This document shows, piece after piece, positions 8,654 to 15,896 of a stretch of 41,353 bases of DNA. The notes beneath the pieces are model-generated. The model ran no database searches, had not been told where the DNA came from, and was given only the letters and a program-made list of their open reading frames with translations. The translations under genes were made by a program, and so were the position numbers. Origin of the DNA: a virus; the IMG/VR virus record IMGVR_UViG_3300025818_000041, positions 1 through 41,353 of that record, one strand, 5' to 3'. Within the stretch, counting starts at the first letter, position 1. Each line of letters begins with the position of its first letter.

Positions 8654-10999
8654 TCAATATTCCATCATTAGCAATCCAAGGTTTCTGCGCTGCTCTGGGG
8701 TAAGTTGCTTTACCTCTGTGGCAGCACTTCGTATGCGGCTGGGCTTAGATGCTCCACCACTAGGTCGTACTGGCCCTGTATCTCCGCTTCCGATATTTGA
8801 GCCGCTGGCTTGCGATCCAGAAGTCGTCTGTACGCTTGGCTCAACATTCTGTCCTGCCGATCTGATAGAGCCGACGTCTTTTCCGGCCCCAAAACCTTCA
8901 AAACCCTGCTCAAAAACGCGCTGACTTGCGTTTGCTCTTTGTTCATCTGTTCCGCTCCATTTCATCAAAACAACGTCAGGGAACCCTTGGCTCTCATCCC
9001 AGCCTTCAGATCGCCACTGACGCAGAAGATCGTCATACGCGGCTTGGCCGCGCTCTTCAATGTAATATTCTTTGCTAAATGGTATACGTTTTAGCTCTTT
9101 AAATCCATAGCCGCCATAAACGTTTGGCAAGAAACCTTCTGGAAAACGTTTACTTGGCACCGCAAATGCGTTTAGCACAGACGCGCCTTGCTCAATAGCT
9201 TTCCCCATAACGGCGGGTGATGCCACACCCTTGGCCCCTATCTCGTTGCTAATTACGGCAACGAGATCAATTTCGTTATCGCCAAGCTCAGGTATCGGTT
9301 TCCCGTCGTTCATCCATGTGTAGTCTGGGTTTTTCTTCAAGCCAAAATACAAATCTGCATCACCAAGCTGAAACACTTCAAAGTCGCCAGCTTTTTTACC
9401 AACGGTCACATCTTTTGCCGTGTATGGCTCTAAGGATGGCAGCGACGGGTTGCGCAGCAACGCGCGCTCGAAATCTGTAGGAGAAATGCCACCTTTAGTT
9501 TTTGGGATGCTAGATGTTTTCCAGTTTCCGCGTAAAGCCTGATCAATCAATTGAGCCTGCTGCGGCTGCTCAATGCTGTAATATTGCGTTGCTTCAAAAA
9601 GATTTCTCGCGCCTTCTGGCGTGATTTTTTCCGATGGCAAAGCACGCCCAAATGAGTAGGCCATGCGCGCTTCGTCAACATTGCCTGATTTATCAAGCAT
9701 TGTTGGCCGCGATGAATATTCTGCTTCAAAACTTGGGAACAATAAACCGCGTGAGACTGGGTTTTCAAAACGCCCTACAACACGACCTCCAAGTCCAGTG
9801 TCGTAAGACATATGCGTCGGCAGACCCTCTGACTCCAAGTTTAATAAGCCACGACCTTTATCAAGCTCCAAAAGCAACAGCGCATCGCCAAGATTGCTTC
9901 CGGCAAACTCTGGTTGGATTGTCGCGTCTAAAACTTTTTGGAAATTAGGGCCGCCAATCGCCATTGCTTTTGGAGACGTCATAAGTTTTGAAATGGCTTC
10001 CCGCTGCGGAAATGTTGCATTCCGCATAAATTCATTGAAAAATGGGCTATCAAACCCAACAAAACCACTCAGCTTTTGCAACTCTGGGTCAACTGTAGTT
10101 TTCCCAAAATTTGACACCACATCATTTAATTTTTTAACATTTTCATCTGGCAATCGACCTGACTGAATATACGCTTCAAGCGTTCCCATATACGCATCAG
10201 CAATTGACGCATTGGATTGATGGGCTTGCGGAGACATTGCAGTGACAGCAACAAAATCGCTATCTTTGCCAAGTTTTGTCGATCCTTTACTTGCGCTATC
10301 AACAAGCCAAGCAATCTCTGCATCTGAATATTGCTTTTGCAACGGGAACAGCGGGCCGCCTTGCAACGGCGTTCTGCGCGTTGTTCCTGCCGCGTCAATC
10401 CCTTCATAAAACGTGCCAGCGCGAGTTAGATCCGCAGGCGTTGGAGAGATTTTAGCGCCAATAAGATCGCGCGGGTCAATCACTTCCACATCTGCATATG
10501 GCGTAACCTCACCGGCTGGCGTAGTGGCAGCAGCGCCAGCAGAGCGCGCCTCACCGGCTGGCTGAAAAATCTCGCCGAGCATGTCGGGGTCGAGCTGCAT
10601 CGCTGATCGCGCCAAGCCTGACGCGTCTGCTGCAAGCTTGCCAGCGTCCTCTGCGATCTGCTGCTGCGCTGGCGAGCCGCCAAGCAGCCCCTCCATAACA
10701 CCTTGAATAGGCGTCAGGTATCCGCGTGCAGCCAAGGCGGCAGGCGTGAGCGCAAGCGCCATCTCGACGCCCATATCAAGCGCAGCGCGCCTGCGCGCCT
10801 CCGCAGTCTGATCGGGATCGAAGACAACGCCGCCGGCAGTCATCGCGTTCATCTGACCCTGCACGGGGTTCATCTCGGCAACCGTCTCTACCGCTGGACG
10901 TAGGTTTGGGGGAACGTAACGCTCTAAGCCAGCAAACAGCTCGTCAAGTGCGGTGCGGCGCTGCTGGCCGCTGCTGAAGAAGTTGAAAAGCTGTTCCAT
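8654..10999 (-). CDS. Large internal virion protein with GNAT-like C-terminal region
   Basis: 781 aa. It starts MEQLFNFFSSGQQRRTALDE and has an Ala/Gly-rich central stretch (MEMALALTPAALAARG) like proteins ejected with the DNA. Residues ~600-690 (IDLVAVISNEIGAKGVASPA, then GASVLNAFAVPSKRF, then YGGYGFKELKRIPF) have the strand-helix order and the 'YxxxGF' ending of N-acetyltransferases. A catalytic role cannot be shown. The last ~85 residues are Ser/Gly-rich and are overlapped in another frame by a plausible gene (8710-8946). Position next to the adaptor suggests a late-expressed ejection protein; an alternative is an effector carried in the virion. Confidence 0.7.
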   Translation of the reverse strand: MEQLFNFFSSGQQRRTALDELFAGLERYVPPNLRPAVETVAEMNPVQGQMNAMTAGGVVFDPDQTAEARRRAALDMGVEMALALTPAALAARGYLTPIQGVMEGLLGGSPAQQQIAEDAGKLAADASGLARSAMQLDPDMLGEIFQPAGEARSAGAAATTPAGEVTPYADVEVIDPRDLIGAKISPTPADLTRAGTFYEGIDAAGTTRRTPLQGGPLFPLQKQYSDAEIAWLVDSASKGSTKLGKDSDFVAVTAMSPQAHQSNASIADAYMGTLEAYIQSGRLPDENVKKLNDVVSNFGKTTVDPELQKLSGFVGFDSPFFNEFMRNATFPQREAISKLMTSPKAMAIGGPNFQKVLDATIQPEFAGSNLGDALLLLELDKGRGLLNLESEGLPTHMSYDTGLGGRVVGRFENPVSRGLLFPSFEAEYSSRPTMLDKSGNVDEARMAYSFGRALPSEKITPEGARNLFEATQYYSIEQPQQAQLIDQALRGNWKTSSIPKTKGGISPTDFERALLRNPSLPSLEPYTAKDVTVGKKAGDFEVFQLGDADLYFGLKKNPDYTWMNDGKPIPELGDNEIDLVAVISNEIGAKGVASPAVMGKAIEQGASVLNAFAVPSKRFPEGFLPNVYGGYGFKELKRIPFSKEYYIEERGQAAYDDLLRQWRSEGWDESQGFPDVVLMKWSGTDEQRANASQRVFEQGFEGFGAGKDVGSIRSAGQNVEPSVQTTSGSQASGSNIGSGDTGPVRPSGGASKPSRIRSAATEVKQLTPEQRRNLGLLMMEY
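8710..8946 (-). CDS. Possible overprinted gene inside the large internal protein gene
   Basis: 78 codons, ATG at 8946, +1 frame relative to the 781 aa gene. The product (MNKEQTQVSAFLSRVLKVLG, then PEKTSALSDRQDRMLSQAYR) has a normal, charged, helix-forming composition. The host frame over the same bases is low-complexity Ser/Gly. A GGAG sits 8 bases upstream of the ATG. No homologue recognised. It could be an accidental open frame, but its composition is better than most shadows here. Confidence 0.4.
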   Translation of the reverse strand: MNKEQTQVSAFLSRVLKVLGPEKTSALSDRQDRMLSQAYRRLLDRKPAAQISEAEIQGQYDLVVEHLSPAAYEVLPQR

Positions 11000-11000
11000 A

Positions 11001-11276
11001 TCAACAATCCCACGCGCGGCGCGACCAGTAATTCGCGCTCAGCTTGCTCGACTTGCCCTTGATGCCGCCGGAGCGTGCGCAGTAGGACGCTTTGCGTTTC
11101 GGCTGATCCTTCTTGATGGACATATTGGGATCGCCAAAGTTGATCTTCTTCACCGTGTCGCCCTCAACTGCCAGCACCTCAAACTTCTTCGGCCCGCCGC
11201 GTCGCGGCTTATTCACCGCCGTAAACCCGTGGCGCTTCTTCGCTGCTGCGATCTTCTCTGCCTTCGTGCGCGCCAT
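11001..11276 (-). CDS. Small basic DUF6321-like protein
   Basis: 91 aa. Lys/Arg-rich start (MARTKAEKIAAAKKRHGF), a middle FEVLAVEGDTVKKINFGDP, and the C-terminal signature YCARSGGI...SANYWSRRAWDC. The last part is shared by a family of small marine-phage proteins (DUF6321 type, unknown function). Two conserved Cys and an aromatic-basic end suggest nucleic acid binding. It begins 1 base after the stop of the next small basic gene. Confidence 0.7.
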   Translation of the reverse strand: MARTKAEKIAAAKKRHGFTAVNKPRRGGPKKFEVLAVEGDTVKKINFGDPNMSIKKDQPKRKASYCARSGGIKGKSSKLSANYWSRRAWDC

Positions 11277-11277
11277 G

Positions 11278-11424
11278 CTACTTCTTCTTCGCGGTCTTCG
11301 CGGCCTTCTTAAACGCCTTCGCGGTGGGCGCGCCCTTGCTGCCCACCTTGCGCATCTTCTCGCCAGACCCAGCAGCGATGCGCTTACGCTTCGCGTGGAT
11401 GTTGGCGTATAAACCCTTGGCCAT
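11278..11424 (-). CDS. Very small basic protein (48 aa)
   Basis: MAKGLYANIHAKRKRIAAGS followed by GEKMRKVGSKGAPTAKAF and a Lys/Ala tail ending KTAKKK. About a third of residues are Lys or Arg. Start ATG at 11424 follows the stop of the preceding gene directly; GGAGCTTAG supplies the RBS. Similar short 'KGLYANIHAKRKRI' proteins are frequent in marine phages and lie near structural genes; their role is unknown, perhaps DNA-associated in the head. Confidence 0.75.
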   Translation of the reverse strand: MAKGLYANIHAKRKRIAAGSGEKMRKVGSKGAPTAKAFKKAAKTAKKK

Positions 11425-11610
11425 CTAAGCTCCTTCGCCCCACTGGACGCATTTATAATCGGTTGCGCGGTATGCAGGAAACATCTGCTGCGCGTATTCC
11501 AGCCCGCTCGGTATGGACTGTATGCACTCGCTCTCGCTCTGCATCACGGGGCTGCCAAACGAAAAACAACTACCCTCAACGCTGCACAGCAGGAGCAGCG
11601 CCGTCCACAT
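11425..11610 (-). CDS. Small secreted or membrane-anchored protein (61 aa)
   Basis: Begins MWTALLLLCSVEGSCFSFGS, a short hydrophobic signal-like segment with Cys at 9 and 15, followed by a polar region with two further Cys (SECIQS, DYKCVQW). It could be a small exported protein with disulfides or a lipoprotein. Start overlaps the upstream stop (TAATG) and its stop lies against the next start (TAGATG), so it is translationally coupled in the operon. Confidence 0.65.
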   Translation of the reverse strand: MWTALLLLCSVEGSCFSFGSPVMQSESECIQSIPSGLEYAQQMFPAYRATDYKCVQWGEGA

Positions 11611-11723
11611 TATTTTTTCTTCTTCGCGTATGACACCTTCTTGCCAGACTTCTTGGCGGCGGCCTTGGCTTTCGCCATGCCTTTGGGCGTGTACGCGTAG
11701 TGCTTCGATCCAACTTTGGGCAT
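11610..11723 (-). CDS. Very small basic protein, first gene of the late operon (37 aa)
   Basis: MPKVGSKHYAYTPKGMAKAK followed by AAAKKSGKKVSYAKKKK. The ATG at 11723 has a strong RBS (GGAGGTTGCG). Frames that reach further upstream run through the terminator and promoter region and are rejected. Same style as the 48 aa protein two genes on (Lys-rich, no acidic residues). Function unknown. Confidence 0.7.
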   Translation of the reverse strand: MPKVGSKHYAYTPKGMAKAKAAAKKSGKKVSYAKKKK

Positions 11724-12012
11724 CGCAACCTCCGTTATATCTTCCAGCATAATAACATTAAAACGCCAAAAAGAAACCCCGCGCGCGCAATGGGAGGAAC
11801 GCGGCGGGGCCAAGTTACGCGAGACAGGGAGGAAACTCGCAATGAAGCATAGATAGCGCGAGCAGGAGCGCTTGTCCATGTGGGGGTAGGGTAAACTTTT
11901 TTCAGAAAAATGCAAATAGCTGCATTTAGGGGGTTGCATCTATGTTAACATTGTGTTAACTTAAGGTATAAATCAACAGGGGCTGCGGCTCCGCAACGCT
12001 CGGGAGGGCAAC
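11724..12012. promoter_or_regulatory. Divergent control region between the late operon and the plus-strand gene
   Basis: 289 bp without a gene. It holds the minus-strand terminator, an inverted repeat AAATGCA-N6-TGCATTT (11908-11927), and a plus-strand promoter for the gene at 12013: -35 TTAACA (11945-11950), 16 bp, -10 TATAAA (11967-11972). The -35 lies in the 12-mer GTTAACATTGTG (11944-11955), also found upstream of the ribbon-helix-helix gene (20694-20705). A possible late-operon -10 (TATTAT on the minus strand, near 11750) has only a weak -35. Confidence 0.5.
11777..11809 (-). terminator. Rho-independent terminator (minus strand)
   Basis: On the minus strand CCCCGCCGCG (11809-11800) pairs imperfectly with CGCGCGCGGGG (11787-11777), followed by TTTCTTTTT. 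It would end transcription arriving from the terminase genes, after those transcripts have passed antisense through the plus-strand gene at 12013-12522. Confidence 0.55.
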
Positions 12013-12522
12013 ATGACTATCAACGAAATTATCAACTACTTAAACGAAATGCCATCATCTGGCTTCGCCGTACACTGCTACGACGAAAACGATGACTTCA
12101 GCGATGACGACGATTGGGTCGACACCGCGTCACCATACACACGCAACGACGGCGGTCGCGCCGCGTCAGGCCGCAAGGGCAGCGCCGGAGATTGCGGCGT
12201 GCGTGCAATGGCCATCGCGCTGGGCCTCGACTACGACGCCTGCTACAAGGAGCTGGCTCAAGCCAACAAAGACGCCGGACGCGCCAAGTCGATGCGCCGT
12301 GGCATTATGAAGTCAGACTTTGACAAAGTGCTGGCGCGCTACGGTTGGGTCTGGCACTCAGCGCCAAAGTTTGACGGGCGCAAGGCGCGCTGCTCAGACA
12401 TGCCAGCAGGCAACGTCATCGCGCGGCAGTCTCGCCACTTCGTCGCCGTCATCGACGGCCAGCCGCATGACACCTTCGACAGCTCCGGCAAGATGGTCTA
12501 CGGCTACTGGCGGTTGCCCTAA
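12013..12522 (+). CDS. Papain-like cysteine protease-fold protein
   Basis: 169 aa, one of only two plus-strand genes. The acidic N-terminus (DENDDFSDDDDW) precedes GSAGDCGVRAMAIALGLDY, with the candidate nucleophile Cys61 at the start of a helix. His142 (RQSRHFVAVIDG) and Asp153 (PHDTFDSS) follow on strands. This Cys-His-Asp order is that of papain/C39/NlpC-type peptidases and related transglutaminases. It could cleave a protein or an isopeptide bond, possibly as a host-takeover factor; that is inference. It has its own promoter and a strong RBS (GGGAGGG, 12002-12008). Its 3' end overlaps the end of terL by 4 bases, convergent. Confidence 0.75.
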   Translation: MTINEIINYLNEMPSSGFAVHCYDENDDFSDDDDWVDTASPYTRNDGGRAASGRKGSAGDCGVRAMAIALGLDYDACYKELAQANKDAGRAKSMRRGIMKSDFDKVLARYGWVWHSAPKFDGRKARCSDMPAGNVIARQSRHFVAVIDGQPHDTFDSSGKMVYGYWRLP

Positions 12523-13919
12523 GCAATCCCCTGCAAATTGCGCCTAAGCGCACCACGCCAACGTGACATCGGCCCGCTCAGGGCCGTTGCCGCGTCTGAC
12601 GCCATCGTCAGGCACACGGCGTCGGCAAGGTCAGGCGAGCGCAGGCCGCGCTTGCGCATGGCGTCCTTGCTCTCGGCAGCCATCTTCCCAGAGGACGTGA
12701 ACGCGTAGCGGATGCCGGTCAGGTCAGCCAGCAGCTCGTCGTCGTTGGGCAGCTTGCAGCTGCGATCCTCCAGCCACGCCTTGCACTTGAACCACAGCTC
12801 CGTGCGCAAGTTGTTATACGTCTCCTTCATCGAGGGAGCCTCGGCGACGTTCACGCCGCGCACGGGGGCGCCAAGCTCGTGCATCCGATCCACGACGCCC
12901 GACCCTATGCCAATGCTGTCCACAAGGATCTCGCTGGGCTGCTGCGACGGGGGCAGCGCATCATATTCAGCCATCACGCGGCCAACGGTCTGCATGAGAT
13001 CAAGCCCGCGCCACGACTTGATCTCCGTAATCACGCTGCCCTCGCGCTTGCAGAACGCGGTGCGGTCGGTGCCAAAGCGCGCAGGATCAATCGCCCACAC
13101 GGCGCGCGTATTCGGCGCAACCTCGATGTCGCGCCGCATCGCGGCCTCGGCCAAGTGGTACGGCACGATCGTGTCATCATCCGCCAGCGGAAACTCGCCA
13201 AGCACGCGGATGCGAAACGCGTTGCTCTCCTCCCCGTAGCGCATGCGCATCTCGTCAACGAACTCGTCGCTGACAAGCGGGCTGTCAACGCACGACCAGC
13301 GGCGCGTCCACCAGCTGCCCGCCATGCGCGTCTGGCTCTCGTAAAACGTGCCAGAGGATCGCGTGGGGTTGCTCAGCAGCACCGTGGTGGCGCTGTGGCC
13401 AGACATGCTGCCCGCAGCAGCCTCGAACACCTTCTCCGGCACACCTGACGCCTCGTCGATGACCAGCAAAACATGCTCGCTATGCACTCCGGCCAGCGCC
13501 TCCGGCGTTTCGGCGCGAGACGTGCGGGCCGAGATGAACGCCTCGGACGCGGCAGCGGTAAGCTCAACGCGATCAGACTTCACCGTGACCATGTCCTTCA
13601 GATTAGGCGGCAGCTCGTTGATCCACCGCTTCATCTCCGCGAACAGCGCGTCAAAGAGCTGGCCAGATGTGGGCGCGGTGACGACAACCTTATTCGGAAA
13701 ACGCAGAAACAGGAACCACAGCATCGCCCAGCTGGCAGACGTTGACTTGCCGGTGCCATGCCCAGAGCGCACGCTGATCTTGCGCTCGCCGGACGCAATC
13801 GCAGAGAGGAACTCGGCCTGATATGGCAGCGGGGATGCGCCAAGCACCTCGCGCACAAAGCGCACGGGGTCGTCGTAATACTCGACAACGAAGTCGTCAA
13901 ACGGGTTGGCGTCACTCAT
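12519..13919 (-). CDS. terL: Terminase large subunit
   Basis: 466 aa from MSDANPFDDFVVEYYDDPVR. ATPase domain with Walker A GHGTGKST (residues 53-60) and Walker B VLLVIDEASG (about 150-159), then motif III-like TTVLLSNPTRSSG. RNase H-like nuclease domain begins at WAIDPARFGTDRTAF (Asp278), followed by EILVDSIGIGSG and DLADAVCLTMASD, the expected acidic residues. It packages DNA into the prohead through the portal. A longer frame starts 9 codons upstream, but ATG at 13919 overlaps the terS stop by 8 bases and gives the normal N-terminus. Confidence 0.97.
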   Translation of the reverse strand: MSDANPFDDFVVEYYDDPVRFVREVLGASPLPYQAEFLSAIASGERKISVRSGHGTGKSTSASWAMLWFLFLRFPNKVVVTAPTSGQLFDALFAEMKRWINELPPNLKDMVTVKSDRVELTAAASEAFISARTSRAETPEALAGVHSEHVLLVIDEASGVPEKVFEAAAGSMSGHSATTVLLSNPTRSSGTFYESQTRMAGSWWTRRWSCVDSPLVSDEFVDEMRMRYGEESNAFRIRVLGEFPLADDDTIVPYHLAEAAMRRDIEVAPNTRAVWAIDPARFGTDRTAFCKREGSVITEIKSWRGLDLMQTVGRVMAEYDALPPSQQPSEILVDSIGIGSGVVDRMHELGAPVRGVNVAEAPSMKETYNNLRTELWFKCKAWLEDRSCKLPNDDELLADLTGIRYAFTSSGKMAAESKDAMRKRGLRSPDLADAVCLTMASDAATALSGPMSRWRGALRRNLQGIA

Positions 13920-14403
13920 CCGACACCTCCACATATTCCGCGTCAATCGTGGCGGCCTCGGCCTCGCTGTTCACGCGCTTCATGTCGGCGCTGAACTTGC
14001 GCAGCGCATCCAAGTGCAGGTCGCCAATGGAAAGCGTGACATTGCTCTGCGGGCGCGTGCCGTAGCGCTCCTGATTCATCGAGCCAGCCATGAACTTGCG
14101 CCACTGCACCTTCTCGCGCGTGGCAGCGATCTCCGTCGGGCTGCTGGCGCCGCTCAACCCGTCAACCATCTCCAAGCCCTGCTCCACCAGCGCATCCGCA
14201 GCCTCGCCGCGAGCCTTGCTCAGCGCAGCCGCATACTCAGGCACGCTGTTCAGTGACCTGCTAACATAGCTGCGCGTGCAGCCGTATTGGCGTGCCAGCT
14301 CGGCGACGGTGACGCCGGACGCGATCTGGTCAAAGAGCCAATCTGCGCCGCCGTTGGAGGCGACCTCCGTCAATATGCGCTTGCGTAACGCCTTGCCTGC
14401 CAT
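13912..14403 (-). CDS. terS: Terminase small subunit
   Basis: 163 aa. Residues ~28-50 (SGVTVAELARQYGCTRSYVS) form a helix-turn-helix that would bind the packaging site. The central helices (LSKARGEAADALVEQGLEMV) suit ring assembly, and the acidic C-terminus (AEYVEVSDE) is where small subunits meet TerL. Immediately upstream of terL and overlapping it. RBS AAGGAGAAACATC. The 14481-14518 palindrome upstream is a candidate packaging or regulatory site. Confidence 0.88.
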   Translation of the reverse strand: MAGKALRKRILTEVASNGGADWLFDQIASGVTVAELARQYGCTRSYVSRSLNSVPEYAAALSKARGEAADALVEQGLEMVDGLSGASSPTEIAATREKVQWRKFMAGSMNQERYGTRPQSNVTLSIGDLHLDALRKFSADMKRVNSEAEAATIDAEYVEVSDE

Positions 14404-14777
14404 GATGTTTCTCCTTGTACGCGGGAAATTTTAGCGCGGGGCCATGGGTATGGCAAGCGCGTAGGGGGTGCGGGGGTGCGGGGGGCGTGTGCGCGCTTTT
14501 CTATACACACACGCCCCCGTCGAAACGCGAAGTGGGGGGGGTGTTTTGCGCTCAGCGCATAGCAAAACGGCGGTCGCATAATAGTTATTATGTTAAATAA
14601 CTGCTTTTGTGTAACGTTATCAAGCACTTACGTTTCTCCGAAGCTATGCGTTTACGTCAAACCACAACATATTGTGTTTTTACCGAATGGTAAAAAATTG
14701 ACCATTTGGTAAAAAACGCGTATTCGCGCACGCGCGTCTGAGCGTCGGCGTGCCTGCCGCAGAGGCTAAACATGCCC
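14404..14777. promoter_or_regulatory. Regulatory gap upstream of the terminase genes
   Basis: 374 bp with no supportable gene, rich in inverted repeats. (a) An 11-bp perfect stem with 16-base loop: GGGGGCGTGTG (14481-14491) with its complement at 14508-14518; no T-run follows. (b) CATAATA-GT-TATTATG (14577-14592). (c) Two ACC-N4-GGTAAAAAA elements, 14682-14696 and 14701-14716, the first in a longer palindrome TTTTTACC-GAAT-GGTAAAAA (14677-14696). A minus-strand promoter is possible with -10 CATAAT (14592-14587) and -35 TTACAC 16 bp upstream. The layout suggests an operator/promoter for the packaging genes and perhaps a pac site. Confidence 0.5.
14677..14716. promoter_or_regulatory. Pair of operator-like sites ACC-N4-GGTAAAAAA
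   Basis: Two copies whose centres are 19 bp apart, nearly two helical turns, suggesting cooperative binding by a dimeric regulator on one DNA face. The phage encodes a ribbon-helix-helix protein (20496-20657) that could be the regulator, but nothing links them directly. Confidence 0.4.
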
Positions 14778-15017
14778 TCACGCTCGTTTTAACCACCGCT
14801 GAAGCGGCATAACGACAAAGCAGCTGGTCACCCCCCTGTAAACCTCGATTGGCTCCTCCAGCGGCTTCCCAGCGCCTCTGAGCAACTTGCACATCTCCCG
14901 CACAATAAATCCGTTGCCAACGACCTCCAAGCCTTCGCACCTCGCGCGCTGCATCTTATCGTATGTACCGCCGAAGCGGTCATACCTCCGCACGGTGTCC
15001 AGCTCAATCCTCGCCAT
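14778..15017 (-). CDS. Small protein of unknown function (79 aa)
   Basis: MARIELDTVRRYDRFGGTYD opening, then a region LEVVGNGFIVREMCKLLRGA and a hydrophobic-basic end SCFVVMPLQRWLKRA. No family recognised. It overlaps the DUF6378-like gene by 14 bases and has an upstream GGAGGCGGGGC. A gene is supported by packing and RBS; the role is unknown. Confidence 0.55.
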   Translation of the reverse strand: MARIELDTVRRYDRFGGTYDKMQRARCEGLEVVGNGFIVREMCKLLRGAGKPLEEPIEVYRGVTSCFVVMPLQRWLKRA

Positions 15018-15279
15018 GCCCCGCCTCCAATTCGCCCGCTATCGCAGCGTAACCGCACACGTCCACCCAGTTGTCCGAGTGATCGCTGGCGCGCGATCGC
15101 GACACCTTCAGCAGCACCATCATCGCCGCCACGTCCACCTCGGTCACGTCCACGCCGAGATACGCTGACCACATGCCAGCAATCCTCGCGTGACTGTCCT
15201 TCGCCGACCCGTAGGTCGCCTGCCTGTCGCCCGTGATAAGCTCACCGGCTGTGCGCAACACGTCTTCCCTCGTCACCAT
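15004..15279 (-). CDS. DUF6378-like protein
   Basis: 91 aa, close to the whole domain. Signature order: VLRTAGELITGDRQATYGSA, ARIAGMWSAYLG, VTEVDVAAMMVLLKVSR, DNWVDVCGYAAIAGELEAG. The pattern is that of DUF6378 phage proteins, related in layout to all-alpha nucleotide pyrophosphohydrolases. The conserved acidic helix ends (E/D in VTEVDVA and DNWVD) may bind metal, so a nucleotide-metabolism role is possible. It lies with the replication genes. Confidence 0.8.
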   Translation of the reverse strand: MVTREDVLRTAGELITGDRQATYGSAKDSHARIAGMWSAYLGVDVTEVDVAAMMVLLKVSRSRASDHSDNWVDVCGYAAIAGELEAGHGED

Positions 15280-15860
15280 GGAATATCGTCCTCTATGTTT
15301 CCGTTGCCACTTTCGTCCACCACACGCGTTACCTTCGCGTTGGGGAACGTCTCAAACGCCTTCTGCAAAAACGCCTCGCTGAAGTGCTGCTTCAGTATGC
15401 ACGCGGCATCCTCGAACGAGTAGACCACCCACTCGGGATACCGTTTGCGCAGCTCGGCGCATCCCTGCCGCGCGAAGCACACGATCTGCCCGCCATCCAC
15501 CTCCACGCACCACGCGTGCGGCGACAGCGGCTTATGCCCCGCGCCCTCCGCTTCTGCTTCCATGCGCTTCCACCCCGCCATGAGCTGCGTGGCGATCTTG
15601 TTCGTCCTGACGACATCACAATCCACGACCGCCTGCTTCAGCGCCTCATACGCCGCCTCAAACTTGCCCGCCAGCTCCGGCGTGACCAGCGACGGCAGCG
15701 TGTCACCCCACCGCTCGGTCATTTCCCTCGCCACCCGATCGAGCGGCTCCAGCTGACCCCAGACTGCCGCCGGTATAGGCTCCGTCCTTTCACCAACCGT
15801 GAACTTCCCCTTCGACGCTATCTGCTTTGCCGTAGGCCGACGCCCTTTCTGCTTAACCAT
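15273..15860 (-). CDS. Protein of unknown function ending in an SSB-like acidic tip
   Basis: 195 aa from MVKQKGRRPTAKQIASKGKF (15860); ATG at 15866 is an alternative start, and the frame stays open 23 codons further. Basic N-terminus, a helical core (VAREMTERWGDTLPSLVTPE; WKRMEAEAEG), then CVEVDGGQIVCFARQGCAEL and a tail GNGNIEDDIPW. The last six residues mimic the DDDIPF tip by which bacterial SSB recruits repair proteins. The body is not an OB fold by eye; the N-terminal part recalls P27-type small terminases (KQKGRRPTAKQIA), a weak resemblance. It could dock onto replication proteins. It lies just downstream of the putative origin. Confidence 0.65.
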   Translation of the reverse strand: MVKQKGRRPTAKQIASKGKFTVGERTEPIPAAVWGQLEPLDRVAREMTERWGDTLPSLVTPELAGKFEAAYEALKQAVVDCDVVRTNKIATQLMAGWKRMEAEAEGAGHKPLSPHAWCVEVDGGQIVCFARQGCAELRKRYPEWVVYSFEDAACILKQHFSEAFLQKAFETFPNAKVTRVVDESGNGNIEDDIPW

Positions 15861-15896
15861 GAACATGCCCCCTACGCATCCCCAGCAAAACAATCT

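Noticed and set aside
13031-13821. Long plus-strand ORFs antisense to terL and to other GC-rich minus genes
   Set aside because: Typical antisense shadows with skewed Arg/His/Ser composition; no promoter or RBS.
14370-14627. Minus-strand ORF reaching into terS from the regulatory gap
   Set aside because: Crosses the palindromes, overlaps terS out of frame and has a Pro/His/Arg-rich composition without RBS.
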